Below, one piece after another: positions 8,180 through 14,168 of a DNA stretch of 14,168 bases (its first letter is position 1; each line of letters begins with the position of its first letter). Under the pieces are notes generated by a model that was given only the letters and a program-made list of their open reading frames with translations, was not told the DNA's origin and did not search any database. Source of the stretch: Candidatus Dormiibacterota bacterium (GTDB lineage: Bacteria > Chloroflexota > Dormibacteria > Aeolococcales > Aeolococcaceae); assembly GCA_019234035.1 (NCBI GenBank), contig JAFALX010000399.1:1-14168 (forward strand), written 5' to 3'. A program made the position numbers and the translations under genes.

Positions 8180-9093
8180 GGGCCCACGCCGGCTGCGAGC
8201 ACGACCGCCTGTGTCAGCGCGCGGTACGCGTTGCGCAGACGGCGCGACACCGAGTCCAGTGGGACGCCCGCCATCCCCGCGTAGCGCACGTTGTCTGCCT
8301 CGTCGGGTAGCTCGATGATGGAGCGCGCCCGCAGCGCGATGGCGTCGACATACCGCCGCGTCAGCGGGTGTTCGCGATGCCGTCGCGCTCGCGGCGCGAT
8401 GTACGCGACCACCGCGGGCGGCAGGTCGGCAAGCTCGAGGTAGTCGAGCACGCCGTTGAAATCCTGCTTGGACCACGCGGTGGGCAGCACGACGGCGTCT
8501 GCCAGCTCGAGCCAGTACGCGGCTGCCGCCGCCTCCGGCCCGCCGGTGGGATCCGGAAGCCGGTTGCTCAGATCGATCACCGAAACCGTGAAGCTCCGGC
8601 GCAGGTGCTCGGCCAGTAGCCGGATATCGTGCCGCGAATACTCCGAGGAGTCGCGTGATTCCGGAAAACACGCGAGTGCAGGCGTGGTGGCGAACACCGG
8701 CCGCGGCGGTTCGAGGTTGGCGGACAGCGCGGCGATGGTGTCGCGGACCGTTGCGGCTCCCATCGGCAGATTGAGCACACCCCACGCGTCGGGATTCGCC
8801 ACGTTGGCGTCGACCACCGCCGCCTTGTGACCGACTGCGTCCAGCACGGAGCCGGCAACTCCGCCCTTGGTGACCATGTCCACCAGGAAGCTTCCGCCGC
8901 TCTCGCGATGCTCCATCATCTTGTGAACGCCGGAAATTGCCACTGCTGACGGAATCAGGAACTGCGCGCTCGTGAGCAGTGGCCCCGCGACGTTGTCGAG
9001 CACGGGGCGCGAGAGCACATCCGACGCCGCATTCGGCGCGGTGGCTGCGAGCACGAGCGCGTGGGCGACGAACACAACTGCATGAGCCAGCAT
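8176..9093 (-). CDS. Hydrophobic module fused to a MinD/ParA-like domain lacking Walker A
   Basis: This 305-aa protein starts at the ATG at 9093, chosen for the strong GGAGGAG seven bases before it. Residues ~1-75 are two hydrophobic segments (MLAHAVVFVAHALVLAAT and GPLLTSAQFLIPSAVAIS) and a short charged part, like a small TrbC/VirB2-type or other secretion membrane subunit. From about 88 onward it resembles the C-terminal three quarters of a MinD/ParA/CpaE ATPase: AAVVDANVANPDAWG (the post-P-loop VDAD strand), then FTVSVIDLSNRLPDP (Walker B-like), then LELADAVVLPTAWSKQD. A proper KGGVGKT loop is absent; TKGGVAGS at ~75-82 stands where it should be, and about seven residues are missing before GHK. 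The simplest reading is an in-frame deletion fusing a membrane-subunit gene to a ParA-like gene. A natural non-ATPase variant or an assembly error is also possible. It is the first gene of the operon. Confidence 0.75.
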   Translation of the reverse strand: MLAHAVVFVAHALVLAATAPNAASDVLSRPVLDNVAGPLLTSAQFLIPSAVAISGVHKMMEHRESGGSFLVDMVTKGGVAGSVLDAVGHKAAVVDANVANPDAWGVLNLPMGAATVRDTIAALSANLEPPRPVFATTPALACFPESRDSSEYSRHDIRLLAEHLRRSFTVSVIDLSNRLPDPTGGPEAAAAAYWLELADAVVLPTAWSKQDFNGVLDYLELADLPPAVVAYIAPRARRHREHPLTRRYVDAIALRARSIIELPDEADNVRYAGMAGVPLDSVSRRLRNAYRALTQAVVLAAGVGP

Positions 9094-9100
9094 GCGTGGC

Positions 9101-9107
9101 CTCCTCC
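9101..9107 (-). promoter_or_regulatory. Strong ribosome binding site
   Basis: GGAGGAG on the minus strand lies seven bases before the ATG at 9093. It fixes the start of the MinD-like fusion gene in preference to an in-frame ATG at 9183, which would overlap the end of the MFS fusion gene. Confidence 0.8.
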
Positions 9108-9118
9108 GTGACCTTCCT

Positions 9119-9134
9119 GGCCGGTGGCCCGGCC
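9119..9134. other. Perfect GC hairpin between two minus-strand gene sets
   Basis: GGCCGG (9119-9124) and CCGGCC (9129-9134) form a perfect six-pair stem with a four-base loop. It lies in the 58-base gap between the MFS-kinase fusion stop and the next start. No T-run follows on either strand. It may attenuate read-through or affect mRNA stability, or it may simply reflect base composition. Confidence 0.3.
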
Positions 9135-9151
9135 CTGCCGCGGGCTGAACT

Positions 9152-11554
9152 CTAGGTTCGCTGCGCGGACGCGCCGGGGACAAACGCCGCAGTCGGTTGT
9201 GCGACGTTCGTACTCACCAGCGCTTGGACCGCGCTGACGATCATGTCGACACAGGCTTCGAGCGGGATCTGTGTCGTGTCGAGCACCAGCTGATAGAGCC
9301 GCGGGTCGTGCAGATCCACGCCGTACAGCGCGCGCATGTATGCGGCGCGGGCGCGGTCGGTCTGCCAGAGCAGCCGGTGCACGTCGTTTTCCGGGACGCC
9401 GTGGGCCACGGCAAGCGCGATGCGTCCGTCCTCATCGCCATCGAGGCGCACGTCCAGCACCCCGGGCCGGTCGCGCAACACGACCATGCCGCCGCGCCCG
9501 AGGAACACGCCGCCGGTGCGGTCGGCCATCTCGTGCATCACGGCAGACGTTGCGTCGCGGATCGTTGCCTCGGCCGGTTCCTGCTGGACAGGGGGCGGCT
9601 CCTGAAGGCCGAACTCCGGAAGCACATCCACCTGGCCGGCGAGGATGCGCGCCACGCCCGATTCCACATTCTCGTCCTGCTCCAGCGCCTCGCTGAGCGG
9701 TGCGTGCAGGAGTTCGGCGACGCGCATCGGGATGGCTCGATCAACAAACGGCACGCCGAGGCGCTCGGCGACGCGCGGGCCGATCTCACCGCCGAGCGCG
9801 CCGAACGACGACGAAATTGTGACGACGGGCCTGCGCGGGGAGTGCGCAGTGGCCGGCGCGACCACCGGTGGCCGGAGCGCCGCCGTGCGCTCGATTCGCG
9901 CGGCTGCGAAGCGCGGCAGCCGGCCGCTGCGCAGATATGACGCCACCGCGGCGATCAGCATCGCGACCGTCGAGAAGTAGAAGGCCAGGTGCATGCCGCT
10001 GATGAACGGCCCACTGATCAGCGAGGGGAAGAAGCTGTTGCTCGTGATGGCGGCGGATGTCGGTTCCGGTAGCTGTGTCAGCGCCGGCCCGAGCAGCGTG
10101 CGCACCGGGTTGTAGCCGAGAAACGCGGCGAAGAGGCTTCCCACGGGTGGCAGGTTGGCGATGCCCGACGCGACGTGCGCCGGCACACCGTGCTGCGTGA
10201 GCCCGTTGAACAGCGTGCGTGGGAGGGAGTTGCTGAGCCCGGCGATCATCAGCGAGAAGAAGATGCCGATCGACAGCGTCATGCCGGAGTTCTGAAAGGT
10301 CGAGAGCATGCCCGCGGCGACGCCGCGGCGATCCGCGGGCACCGAGTTCATGACCCCGGCGGTGTTCGGTGAGACGAACATGCCCATCGCGAGGCCATTT
10401 GTGAACAGCAACAGCGCGAAGGGCGTGTACGCGAAGTCGGCCGGCAACACGGTGAGCAATCCGAATGTCAGCGCCGCGAGCAGCATCCCTGCAGTCGAGA
10501 ACAGGCGCTGCCCGAAGCGGTCGGAGAGGTAGCCGGAGACCGGGCCGCCGACCAGGAACCCGCCGGTGAGCGGCAGCATGAAGATGGCCGCCCAGAAGGG
10601 CGTCTGCTCAAACGAGTACCCGTGGAGCGGCAGCCAGATCCCCTGCAGCCAGATGATCACCATGAACATCAGGCCGCCGCGTCCCACCGCGGAGAGCAGC
10701 GCAGCCAGGGTGCCGAACGTGAACCCGCGGTTGCGGAAGAGGTCGATGCGGAACATCGGCGACTCCACATGCCGTTCGATGACGACAAATGCGACGAGCA
10801 GCAGCACGCCTCCGATGAGCTCGGTGAGCACGGTCGGATTGGTCCAGCCCATCGTGTTGCCGCCGTACGGCTGGATGCCGTACGTGATGCTCACCAGCAC
10901 GGCGATGAGCCCCACCGCGAACGTGATGTTCCCCGCCCAGTCGATGCTCGCGCGACGCACGATGCCGATCTCGCGCAGCTTGAGAAAGGCCCACACCGTG
11001 CCGAACAGTCCCACCGGGACCGAGACCAGAAAGATGACGTGCCAGTCGGTGGTGGAGAGCAGGCCGCCGATGACCAGGCCGAGGAACGACCCCGAGATCG
11101 CGGCCACCGCGTTGATGCCGAGCGCCATGCCGCGCTCGTTCTCGGGAAACGCGTCGGTGATGATCGCCGTCGCATTGGCGAAGAGCATCGCGCCGCCGAC
11201 ACCCTGGATCAACCGGAAGAAGATGAGCGCGAGCGCCGCGGCCGGCCCGGTGAAGAACACCACCGACAGCAGGATCGAGCCGACGGTGAAGACGAGAAAG
11301 CCGAGGTTGTACATGCGCACTCGGCCGAACATGTCGCCGATGCGGCCGAGGCTCACCACCAGCACGGCAGTGACCACCATGTATCCCATCAGCATCCAGA
11401 GGAGGTAGCTGACGTTGCCCGGCTCGAGCGGGTTGAGGTTGATGCCGCGGAAGATCGCGGGCAGCGAGATGAGGACGATCGAGCTGTTGATCGTCGCCAT
11501 CAGCATGCCGATGGTCGTGTTGGAGAGCGCGACCCACTTGTAGTGCCGCCCCAC
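9152..11554 (-). CDS. DHA2-type MFS exporter fused to a cytidylate-kinase-like domain
   Basis: This 800-aa protein has two parts. Residues ~1-545 are a 14-segment-type major facilitator transporter of the drug:H+ antiporter-2 class, with the opening KWVALSNTTIGMLMATINSS, motif A GRIGDMFGR at 70-78 and a motif C-like GSFLGLVIGG at ~155-164. Such proteins export lipophilic or cationic compounds across the inner membrane using protons. After the last membrane segment and a Pro/Arg/Ala linker, residues ~577-780 match the cytidylate-kinase-like family (Cytidylate_kin_2 type): VVTISSSFGALGGEIG, RVAERLGVPFVDR, VFLGRGGMVVLRD and DTTQIPLE. The glycine-rich loop lacks a Walker A lysine, as I recall for this family, so kinase activity is unproven. 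The GTG at 11554 is chosen because GGGGAGGG lies six bases before it and it starts 25 bases after the preceding gene; a longer ATG start at 11647 would overlap that gene. Confidence 0.88.
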   Translation of the reverse strand: MGRHYKWVALSNTTIGMLMATINSSIVLISLPAIFRGINLNPLEPGNVSYLLWMLMGYMVVTAVLVVSLGRIGDMFGRVRMYNLGFLVFTVGSILLSVVFFTGPAAALALIFFRLIQGVGGAMLFANATAIITDAFPENERGMALGINAVAAISGSFLGLVIGGLLSTTDWHVIFLVSVPVGLFGTVWAFLKLREIGIVRRASIDWAGNITFAVGLIAVLVSITYGIQPYGGNTMGWTNPTVLTELIGGVLLLVAFVVIERHVESPMFRIDLFRNRGFTFGTLAALLSAVGRGGLMFMVIIWLQGIWLPLHGYSFEQTPFWAAIFMLPLTGGFLVGGPVSGYLSDRFGQRLFSTAGMLLAALTFGLLTVLPADFAYTPFALLLFTNGLAMGMFVSPNTAGVMNSVPADRRGVAAGMLSTFQNSGMTLSIGIFFSLMIAGLSNSLPRTLFNGLTQHGVPAHVASGIANLPPVGSLFAAFLGYNPVRTLLGPALTQLPEPTSAAITSNSFFPSLISGPFISGMHLAFYFSTVAMLIAAVASYLRSGRLPRFAAARIERTAALRPPVVAPATAHSPRRPVVTISSSFGALGGEIGPRVAERLGVPFVDRAIPMRVAELLHAPLSEALEQDENVESGVARILAGQVDVLPEFGLQEPPPVQQEPAEATIRDATSAVMHEMADRTGGVFLGRGGMVVLRDRPGVLDVRLDGDEDGRIALAVAHGVPENDVHRLLWQTDRARAAYMRALYGVDLHDPRLYQLVLDTTQIPLEACVDMIVSAVQALVSTNVAQPTAAFVPGASAQRT

Positions 11555-11560
11555 CGCTGC

Positions 11561-11568
11561 CCCTCCCC
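11561..11568 (-). promoter_or_regulatory. Ribosome binding site fixing a GTG start
   Basis: GGGGAGGG on the minus strand lies six bases before the GTG at 11554. It supports this start for the MFS-kinase fusion over the longer open frame. Confidence 0.75.
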
Positions 11569-11579
11569 GCAGGGCTCTG

Positions 11580-12236
11580 TCAGGCAGCGGCGCTGTCTTT
11601 CGCGCGCTGAGCGCGCCGGCGGCGGATGCTCTCGAGGTCGGGCGCACCCGACCGGTGCCGCTTCAGCTCTGCGAAGTTGCGGTTGCGGGTGAGCCACGTG
11701 AAATGGCGCCACAGCTCCACGGCCTCGGCGTCGTCCGGCACCTCGACGATGATCGGCCCGAACATCACGTCGCCGCCGGCGAGCACGATGGTCGGGACGC
11801 CGAACGCACGGTGTTCCTCGGAGACCGCGTCGTGCTCGGCGAGCACCGCGTCCCAGGACGCAGGGTCGGCGAGCACGCCGGCCGCGAGGTTCGCGTCGAC
11901 GCCGGCCGCGGCGAGCGCCTCGCGCAACGCCTCGGGGTCGTCGGCGGCTCTGCCCTGCTCGTGCACAGCGCCGGCGATCGCCGCGTAGAAATTGCCCGCG
12001 GCCTGATGTCCCGCGACTTCGCGAACGGCGACGAGCAGGCGCAGCGCGGGCGCCGAACCGGAGTCCGGCGCCCGTCGACCGTCATCGCCCTTGTTGACGA
12101 CCTCCAGCGAGAAGGGCCTCCAGTCGATGGCCACCTCGCCCAGCGCCTCCAGGCGCCGCGCCCAGCGCGACGTCTGATAGCACCACGGGCGTCGGGGGTC
12201 GACGTAGAAGTGGATCTCCTCTGGTGCCACTGCCAT
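11580..12236 (-). CDS. DsbA-family thioredoxin-fold protein with altered active site
   Basis: This 218-aa cytoplasmic protein resembles the DsbA-like, mycothiol-linked nitroreductase group (Rv2466c type) of actinobacteria. The N-terminus IHFYVDPRRPWCYQTSRW fits the first strand and active-site helix. FGVPTIVLAGG (Pro148) fits the cis-proline loop, and an inserted helical region lies between them. In the known group the motif is CPWC; here it reads R16-P-W-C19, so the usual nucleophilic first cysteine is missing while the second remains. There is no signal peptide. The ATG at 12236 has GAGGA six bases before it, and this site overlaps the stop of the upstream yceI-like gene, nine bases away, which suggests coupled translation. 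The C-terminal ~25 residues are Arg-rich. It could act as a glutathione-S-transferase-like or mono-thiol enzyme, or have become a binding protein; the family assignment is firmer than the activity. Confidence 0.82.
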   Translation of the reverse strand: MAVAPEEIHFYVDPRRPWCYQTSRWARRLEALGEVAIDWRPFSLEVVNKGDDGRRAPDSGSAPALRLLVAVREVAGHQAAGNFYAAIAGAVHEQGRAADDPEALREALAAAGVDANLAAGVLADPASWDAVLAEHDAVSEEHRAFGVPTIVLAGGDVMFGPIIVEVPDDAEAVELWRHFTWLTRNRNFAELKRHRSGAPDLESIRRRRAQRAKDSAAA

Positions 12237-12245
12237 GCGGGTTCC

Positions 12246-12824
12246 TCAGGATGCCCTCGACGCTTCGGCCTCAGCCTCAGCCGAAACCGCCGCCGCTTCC
12301 TTGGTCTCCACCAGCTGGCCGTCGATCTCGAGCTTGATCTTGTCGCCGACCAACAGGCCGCCGTTGCCCAGCGGCACGTTCCAGGTCAGGCCGAAGTCCG
12401 AGCGGTTGATGGAGCCGGTCAGCGAGCCGCCGACCTTGGTGTTGCCGAATGGATCGGCAGCGGTGCCGCCGTGCTCGTAGGTCAGGCTGATCGGCCGCGT
12501 CTGGCCGCGTACCGTGAGCTCGCCGTCGACCTTGTACTGGTCGTCGCCGAGGTGCTCGACGCTGTTCGCGGTGAACGTGATCGCCGGGAAGTTCTCGACG
12601 TCCAGAAAGTCCTTGCTGCGAAGGTGAATGTCGCGCTGCTCGTTGCCGGTGTTGAGGCTCGCGGCATCGATGGTGACGGTGCCCCGCGCGGTGGTCGGGT
12701 CGTTGGGGTCGTCGAGCTCGACGTCACCGCTGACCTTGGTGAAGAGGCCGCGCACCGTGGCAAGACCCAGGTGCTTGGCGCTGAAACTGACGCTCGTGTG
12801 GTTCGGATCAAGGTCCCAAGCCAT
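12246..12824 (-). CDS. YceI-like lipid-binding (lipocalin-fold) protein
   Basis: This 192-aa protein belongs to the YceI family, whose members form a lipocalin-like beta barrel that binds isoprenoid or other amphiphilic molecules. Family landmarks are clear: WDLDPNHTSVSFSAKHLGLATVRGLF at the start (WD through F), GTVTIDAASLNTGNEQRD, LRSKDFLDVENFPAITF, the LTVRGQTRPISL strand and INRSDFGLTWN near the end. There is no signal peptide, so it is probably cytoplasmic, unlike periplasmic YceI of enterobacteria. Length is normal except for an extra Ala/Glu-rich tail (KEAAAVSAEAEAEASRAS). The ATG at 12824 is chosen because it gives the standard family N-terminus. In-frame starts at 12887 and 12902 would add a Lys/Arg/Pro-rich leader, and no start has a strong ribosome site. 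It is the first gene of the set transcribed away from the HxlR regulator. Confidence 0.88.
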   Translation of the reverse strand: MAWDLDPNHTSVSFSAKHLGLATVRGLFTKVSGDVELDDPNDPTTARGTVTIDAASLNTGNEQRDIHLRSKDFLDVENFPAITFTANSVEHLGDDQYKVDGELTVRGQTRPISLTYEHGGTAADPFGNTKVGGSLTGSINRSDFGLTWNVPLGNGGLLVGDKIKLEIDGQLVETKEAAAVSAEAEAEASRAS

Positions 12825-12849
12825 TTCTTTCTTTTTCGCCTCGTTGGTC

Positions 12850-12873
12850 CCGGCTGCCCCCGGGCGGGGCCGG
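12850..12873 (-). other. GC-rich hairpin in the yceI-like leader
   Basis: GCCCC (12856-12860) pairs with GGGGC (12866-12870), and CCGG (12850-12853) can pair with CCGG (12870-12873), giving a strong stem interrupted by a small bulge. It would lie in the 5' leader if transcription starts near 12886 and translation at 12824. It is not a recognised riboswitch. Confidence 0.25.
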
Positions 12874-12891
12874 TGCTTACCGGACATAGCG

Positions 12892-12911
12892 TAGTATTCC
12901 ACATAGTGCTA
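12892..12911. promoter_or_regulatory. Imperfect palindrome, candidate HxlR operator
   Basis: This 20-base element matches its own reverse complement at 12 positions, with half sites TAGTATT and AGTGCTA. It overlaps the start of the TATAAT of the regulator's own promoter and the -10 of the divergent promoter. A direct repeat ACATAG(C/T)G at 12884-12891 and 12901-12908, spaced 17 bases, lies across it. HxlR proteins bind as dimers to short palindromes of this sort, so autoregulation and control of the yceI-like operon is a reasonable inference. Confidence 0.45.
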
Positions 12912-12922
12912 TAATTAGTCAA
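12893..12922 (-). promoter_or_regulatory. Candidate promoter for the yceI-like operon
   Basis: On the minus strand TTGACT (12922-12917) and AATACT (12898-12893) are separated by 18 bases. Transcription would begin near 12886, ahead of the start at 12824. It overlaps the regulator's promoter head to head. Confidence 0.45.
12910..12915 (+). promoter_or_regulatory. Consensus -10 element (TATAAT) of the HxlR gene
   Basis: A perfect TATAAT ends seven bases before the GTG at 12923 and ten before the ATG at 12926. A transcript starting about seven bases downstream would begin at or just before the start codon, so the mRNA is probably leaderless. No good -35 is visible 17 bases upstream (TAGCGT). 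Confidence 0.6.
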
Positions 12923-13351
12923 GTGATGAAGGAAACAACCCAAACCCGTCAGGAGGGGGTACACTCTCCGCCAGTCATGGAGCCGGCTGGGGGGTATTGC
13001 CCGGTCTACGACGCGATCTCGGTGTTGCAGGAGAAGTGGACCCTGCACATCGTGCGCGCACTGCTCCGCGGCCCGCTTGGTTTCAACGAGCTGGGGCGCG
13101 CCGTCGGGGGCTGCAACCCCGCCACCCTGAAGACGCGGCTCGACCGTCTCGAGGAGCTCGGGCTCGTCACGCGCGACGTCCACTCGTACATGCCGCCGCG
13201 GACCTCATACCAGCTGGCTGAGGCCGGCGAGGCGTTGCAGCGGGTGATCGACGCCATCGACGAATGGGCCCGAAGCCACCTGCCGCCGTCGCCGCACCGG
13301 CGGGCCGAGATGGCACAGATGGCGGCCCTGCCCCAGGTGCAGGCCTCGTAG
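12923..13351 (+). CDS. HxlR-family transcriptional regulator
   Basis: This 142-aa (GTG at 12923) or 141-aa (ATG at 12926) winged helix-turn-helix regulator carries the HxlR hallmarks: CPVYDAISVLQEKWTLHIV with the conserved N-terminal Cys, the helix-turn-helix FNELGRAVGGCNPATLKTRL, the wing LGLVTRDVHSYMPPRTSYQL, and the dimer helix with AIDEWARSHL. Family members such as HypR and QorR respond to aldehydes, disulphide stress or quinones through that first Cys. A second Cys lies in the recognition region (GGC). It is divergent from the yceI-like/DsbA-like/MFS set, with its start 99 bases from that of the yceI-like gene, and probably controls it and itself. An in-frame ATG at 12977 would drop a ~17-residue N-terminal extension, but the GGAGGGGG upstream lies too far from it (17 bases). 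Confidence 0.92.
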   Translation: MMKETTQTRQEGVHSPPVMEPAGGYCPVYDAISVLQEKWTLHIVRALLRGPLGFNELGRAVGGCNPATLKTRLDRLEELGLVTRDVHSYMPPRTSYQLAEAGEALQRVIDAIDEWARSHLPPSPHRRAEMAQMAALPQVQAS

Positions 13352-13390
13352 GTCGGCACCCCGCCGCACCGTCGCCTCTAGCATCGCCTC

Positions 13391-14168
13391 GTGACCGCGG
13401 TCGAGCCGGAGAGCGCCGTCACCGTCGCACCGACGGCGACGCGTCGGTCACTGCCGGTCGTCGTGTTCATCGCCGGCGCCTCGTCGCTGGCCATCGAGAT
13501 CTGCGCGTCGCGGCTGCTCGCTCCGTATTTCGGCAACAGCACCGTCGTGTGGGCCAACGTCATCGGCCTGATCCTCATCTACCTGTCCGTGGGGTACTGG
13601 CTGGGCGGCCGGCTCGCGGATCGCCACCCGACGCCACGCGCGCTCGGCGTGGTGCTGCTGCTCGCCGCAGCGTCGATCGCGGTCCTGCCGTTCATCGCCC
13701 AGCCGTTTCTGAACCTTGCCGTGCGGGGGCTCAACGCGCTGAGCGTCGGTGTGGTCATCGGCTCCTTCTTCTCGACGCTCCTCCTCTTCGCCGTGCCGGT
13801 GTCACTGCTCGGGATGGTGTCGCCGTTCGCACTGCGCCTCTCGCTGCCCGATGTGTCGCGTGCGGGACGCACCAGCGGTCGCCTATCCTCGCTGGCGACG
13901 ATCGGTGCCATCGCAGGCACGTTCGGTGCAGCGCTGCTGCTCATCCCGGCGATCGGCACGCAGCGAACGATGCTCACCGCGGCGCTGGCAACGGCGCTGG
14001 CCACGCTGCCACTGCTGATCCGTCCTGCCGTGCTGCTCGCTGCGGTGGTTGCCGGCCTGCTCGCGATCCCGCCGGCGTCCCCCAAACCCGAGGCAGGCAC
14101 CATCGCCGAGCGTGAGGACGCGTATCAGTTCGTGCAGGTGCTGCGTGAGGGCGACGGCAAGATCGTGA
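13391..14168 (+). CDS. Membrane protein with spermidine-synthase-like domain (3' end cut off)
   Basis: The frame from the GTG at 13391 stays open for 259 codons to the window end; an in-frame TAG ten bases upstream makes this GTG the first possible start. There is no Shine-Dalgarno site, and a weak TAGCAT lies seven bases before the GTG, so a leaderless transcript is possible. The N-terminus has about seven to eight hydrophobic segments, beginning VVVFIAGASSLAIEICASRL; the pattern G-S-LA-E-ASRLLAPYFG-S--VW is typical of the fused membrane/spermidine-synthase-like proteins. After the last segment, residues ~240-259 (REDAYQFVQVLREGDGKIV) match the first strands of the polyamine-synthase-like domain, whose Rossmann part would follow outside the window. 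Substrate and activity are unknown. It follows the HxlR gene by 39 bases on the same strand but need not belong to its stress locus. Confidence 0.85.
   Translation, partial: MTAVEPESAVTVAPTATRRSLPVVVFIAGASSLAIEICASRLLAPYFGNSTVVWANVIGLILIYLSVGYWLGGRLADRHPTPRALGVVLLLAAASIAVLPFIAQPFLNLAVRGLNALSVGVVIGSFFSTLLLFAVPVSLLGMVSPFALRLSLPDVSRAGRTSGRLSSLATIGAIAGTFGAALLLIPAIGTQRTMLTAALATALATLPLLIRPAVLLAAVVAGLLAIPPASPKPEAGTIAEREDAYQFVQVLREGDGKIV

Noticed and set aside
8180..8785. N-terminal extension of the 148-aa protein frame
   Set aside because: This part lies wholly inside the MinD-like gene in another frame and is Arg/Ala-rich. The GTGA overlap gives a better start.
11555..11647. Longer start for the MFS fusion at 11647
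   Set aside because: It would overlap the preceding gene by 68 bases and add a residue stretch unlike the family. The GTG at 11554 has a strong ribosome site.
10622..11692. 356-codon plus-strand open frame
   Set aside because: It is antisense to the membrane segments of the MFS gene and very rich in Asp/His/Arg, as expected for a mirrored frame of hydrophobic codons.
13264..14115. 283-codon plus-strand open frame near the right edge
   Set aside because: The frame starting at 13391 gives a membrane protein with the spermidine-synthase-like pattern. This one is low-complexity and overlaps the regulator gene.

Overview
This is a GC-rich window with strongly G/C-ending codons, several GTG starts, short gene gaps and a tRNA without an encoded CCA. 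It carries a nitroreductase-like DsbA-family protein, HxlR and YceI proteins, and a fused membrane/spermidine-synthase-like protein. The look is that of an actinobacterium, possibly a soil Thermoleophilia (Solirubrobacterales-like) lineage. That placement is an inference from composition and gene style; no marker gene here proves it.

Layout. (1) At the left edge is the 5' end of an unknown minus-strand gene (1-144), divergent from a tRNA-Lys(UUU) at 160-230. (2) Positions 384-5258 encode one very large exported repeat protein of 1624 aa. It has nine related beta-rich repeats, two IPT/TIG-like domains and three C-terminal repeats of a type I cannot name. (3) On the minus strand, 9093 down to 5293, lies a compact four-gene operon. 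It encodes a hydrophobic-module/MinD-ParA-like fusion that lacks a proper Walker A motif, a 148-aa unknown protein, a 200-aa single-pass membrane protein and a VirD4/TraG-type coupling ATPase. The first three genes are joined by 4-base GTGA and ATGA overlaps. No VirB4, relaxase or integrase is visible, so this looks like a residual or divergent part of a type IV secretion/conjugation locus. (4) On the minus strand, 12824 down to 9152, lie a YceI-like protein, a DsbA-family protein whose CPWC motif reads RPWC, and an 800-aa protein fusing a DHA2-type MFS exporter to a cytidylate-kinase-like domain. An HxlR-family regulator (12923-13351, plus strand) is divergent from this set and shares a short promoter region with it, containing a perfect TATAAT and an imperfect palindrome. 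(5) At the right edge, a membrane protein with the start of a spermidine-synthase-like domain runs off the window (13391 onward).

How the genes may work together. HxlR, YceI, the DsbA-like protein and the MFS fusion form a plausible stress/efflux locus in which HxlR senses a thiol-reactive or lipophilic compound and controls both sides of the divergent promoter. The secretion-like operon begins only 58 bases after the MFS fusion on the same strand, so the two sets may be partly co-transcribed; a small GC hairpin sits between them. The features most worth checking are the MFS-kinase fusion, the Walker-A-less MinD-like fusion beside the orphan VirD4, the altered thioredoxin-fold active site and the architecture of the giant repeat protein.
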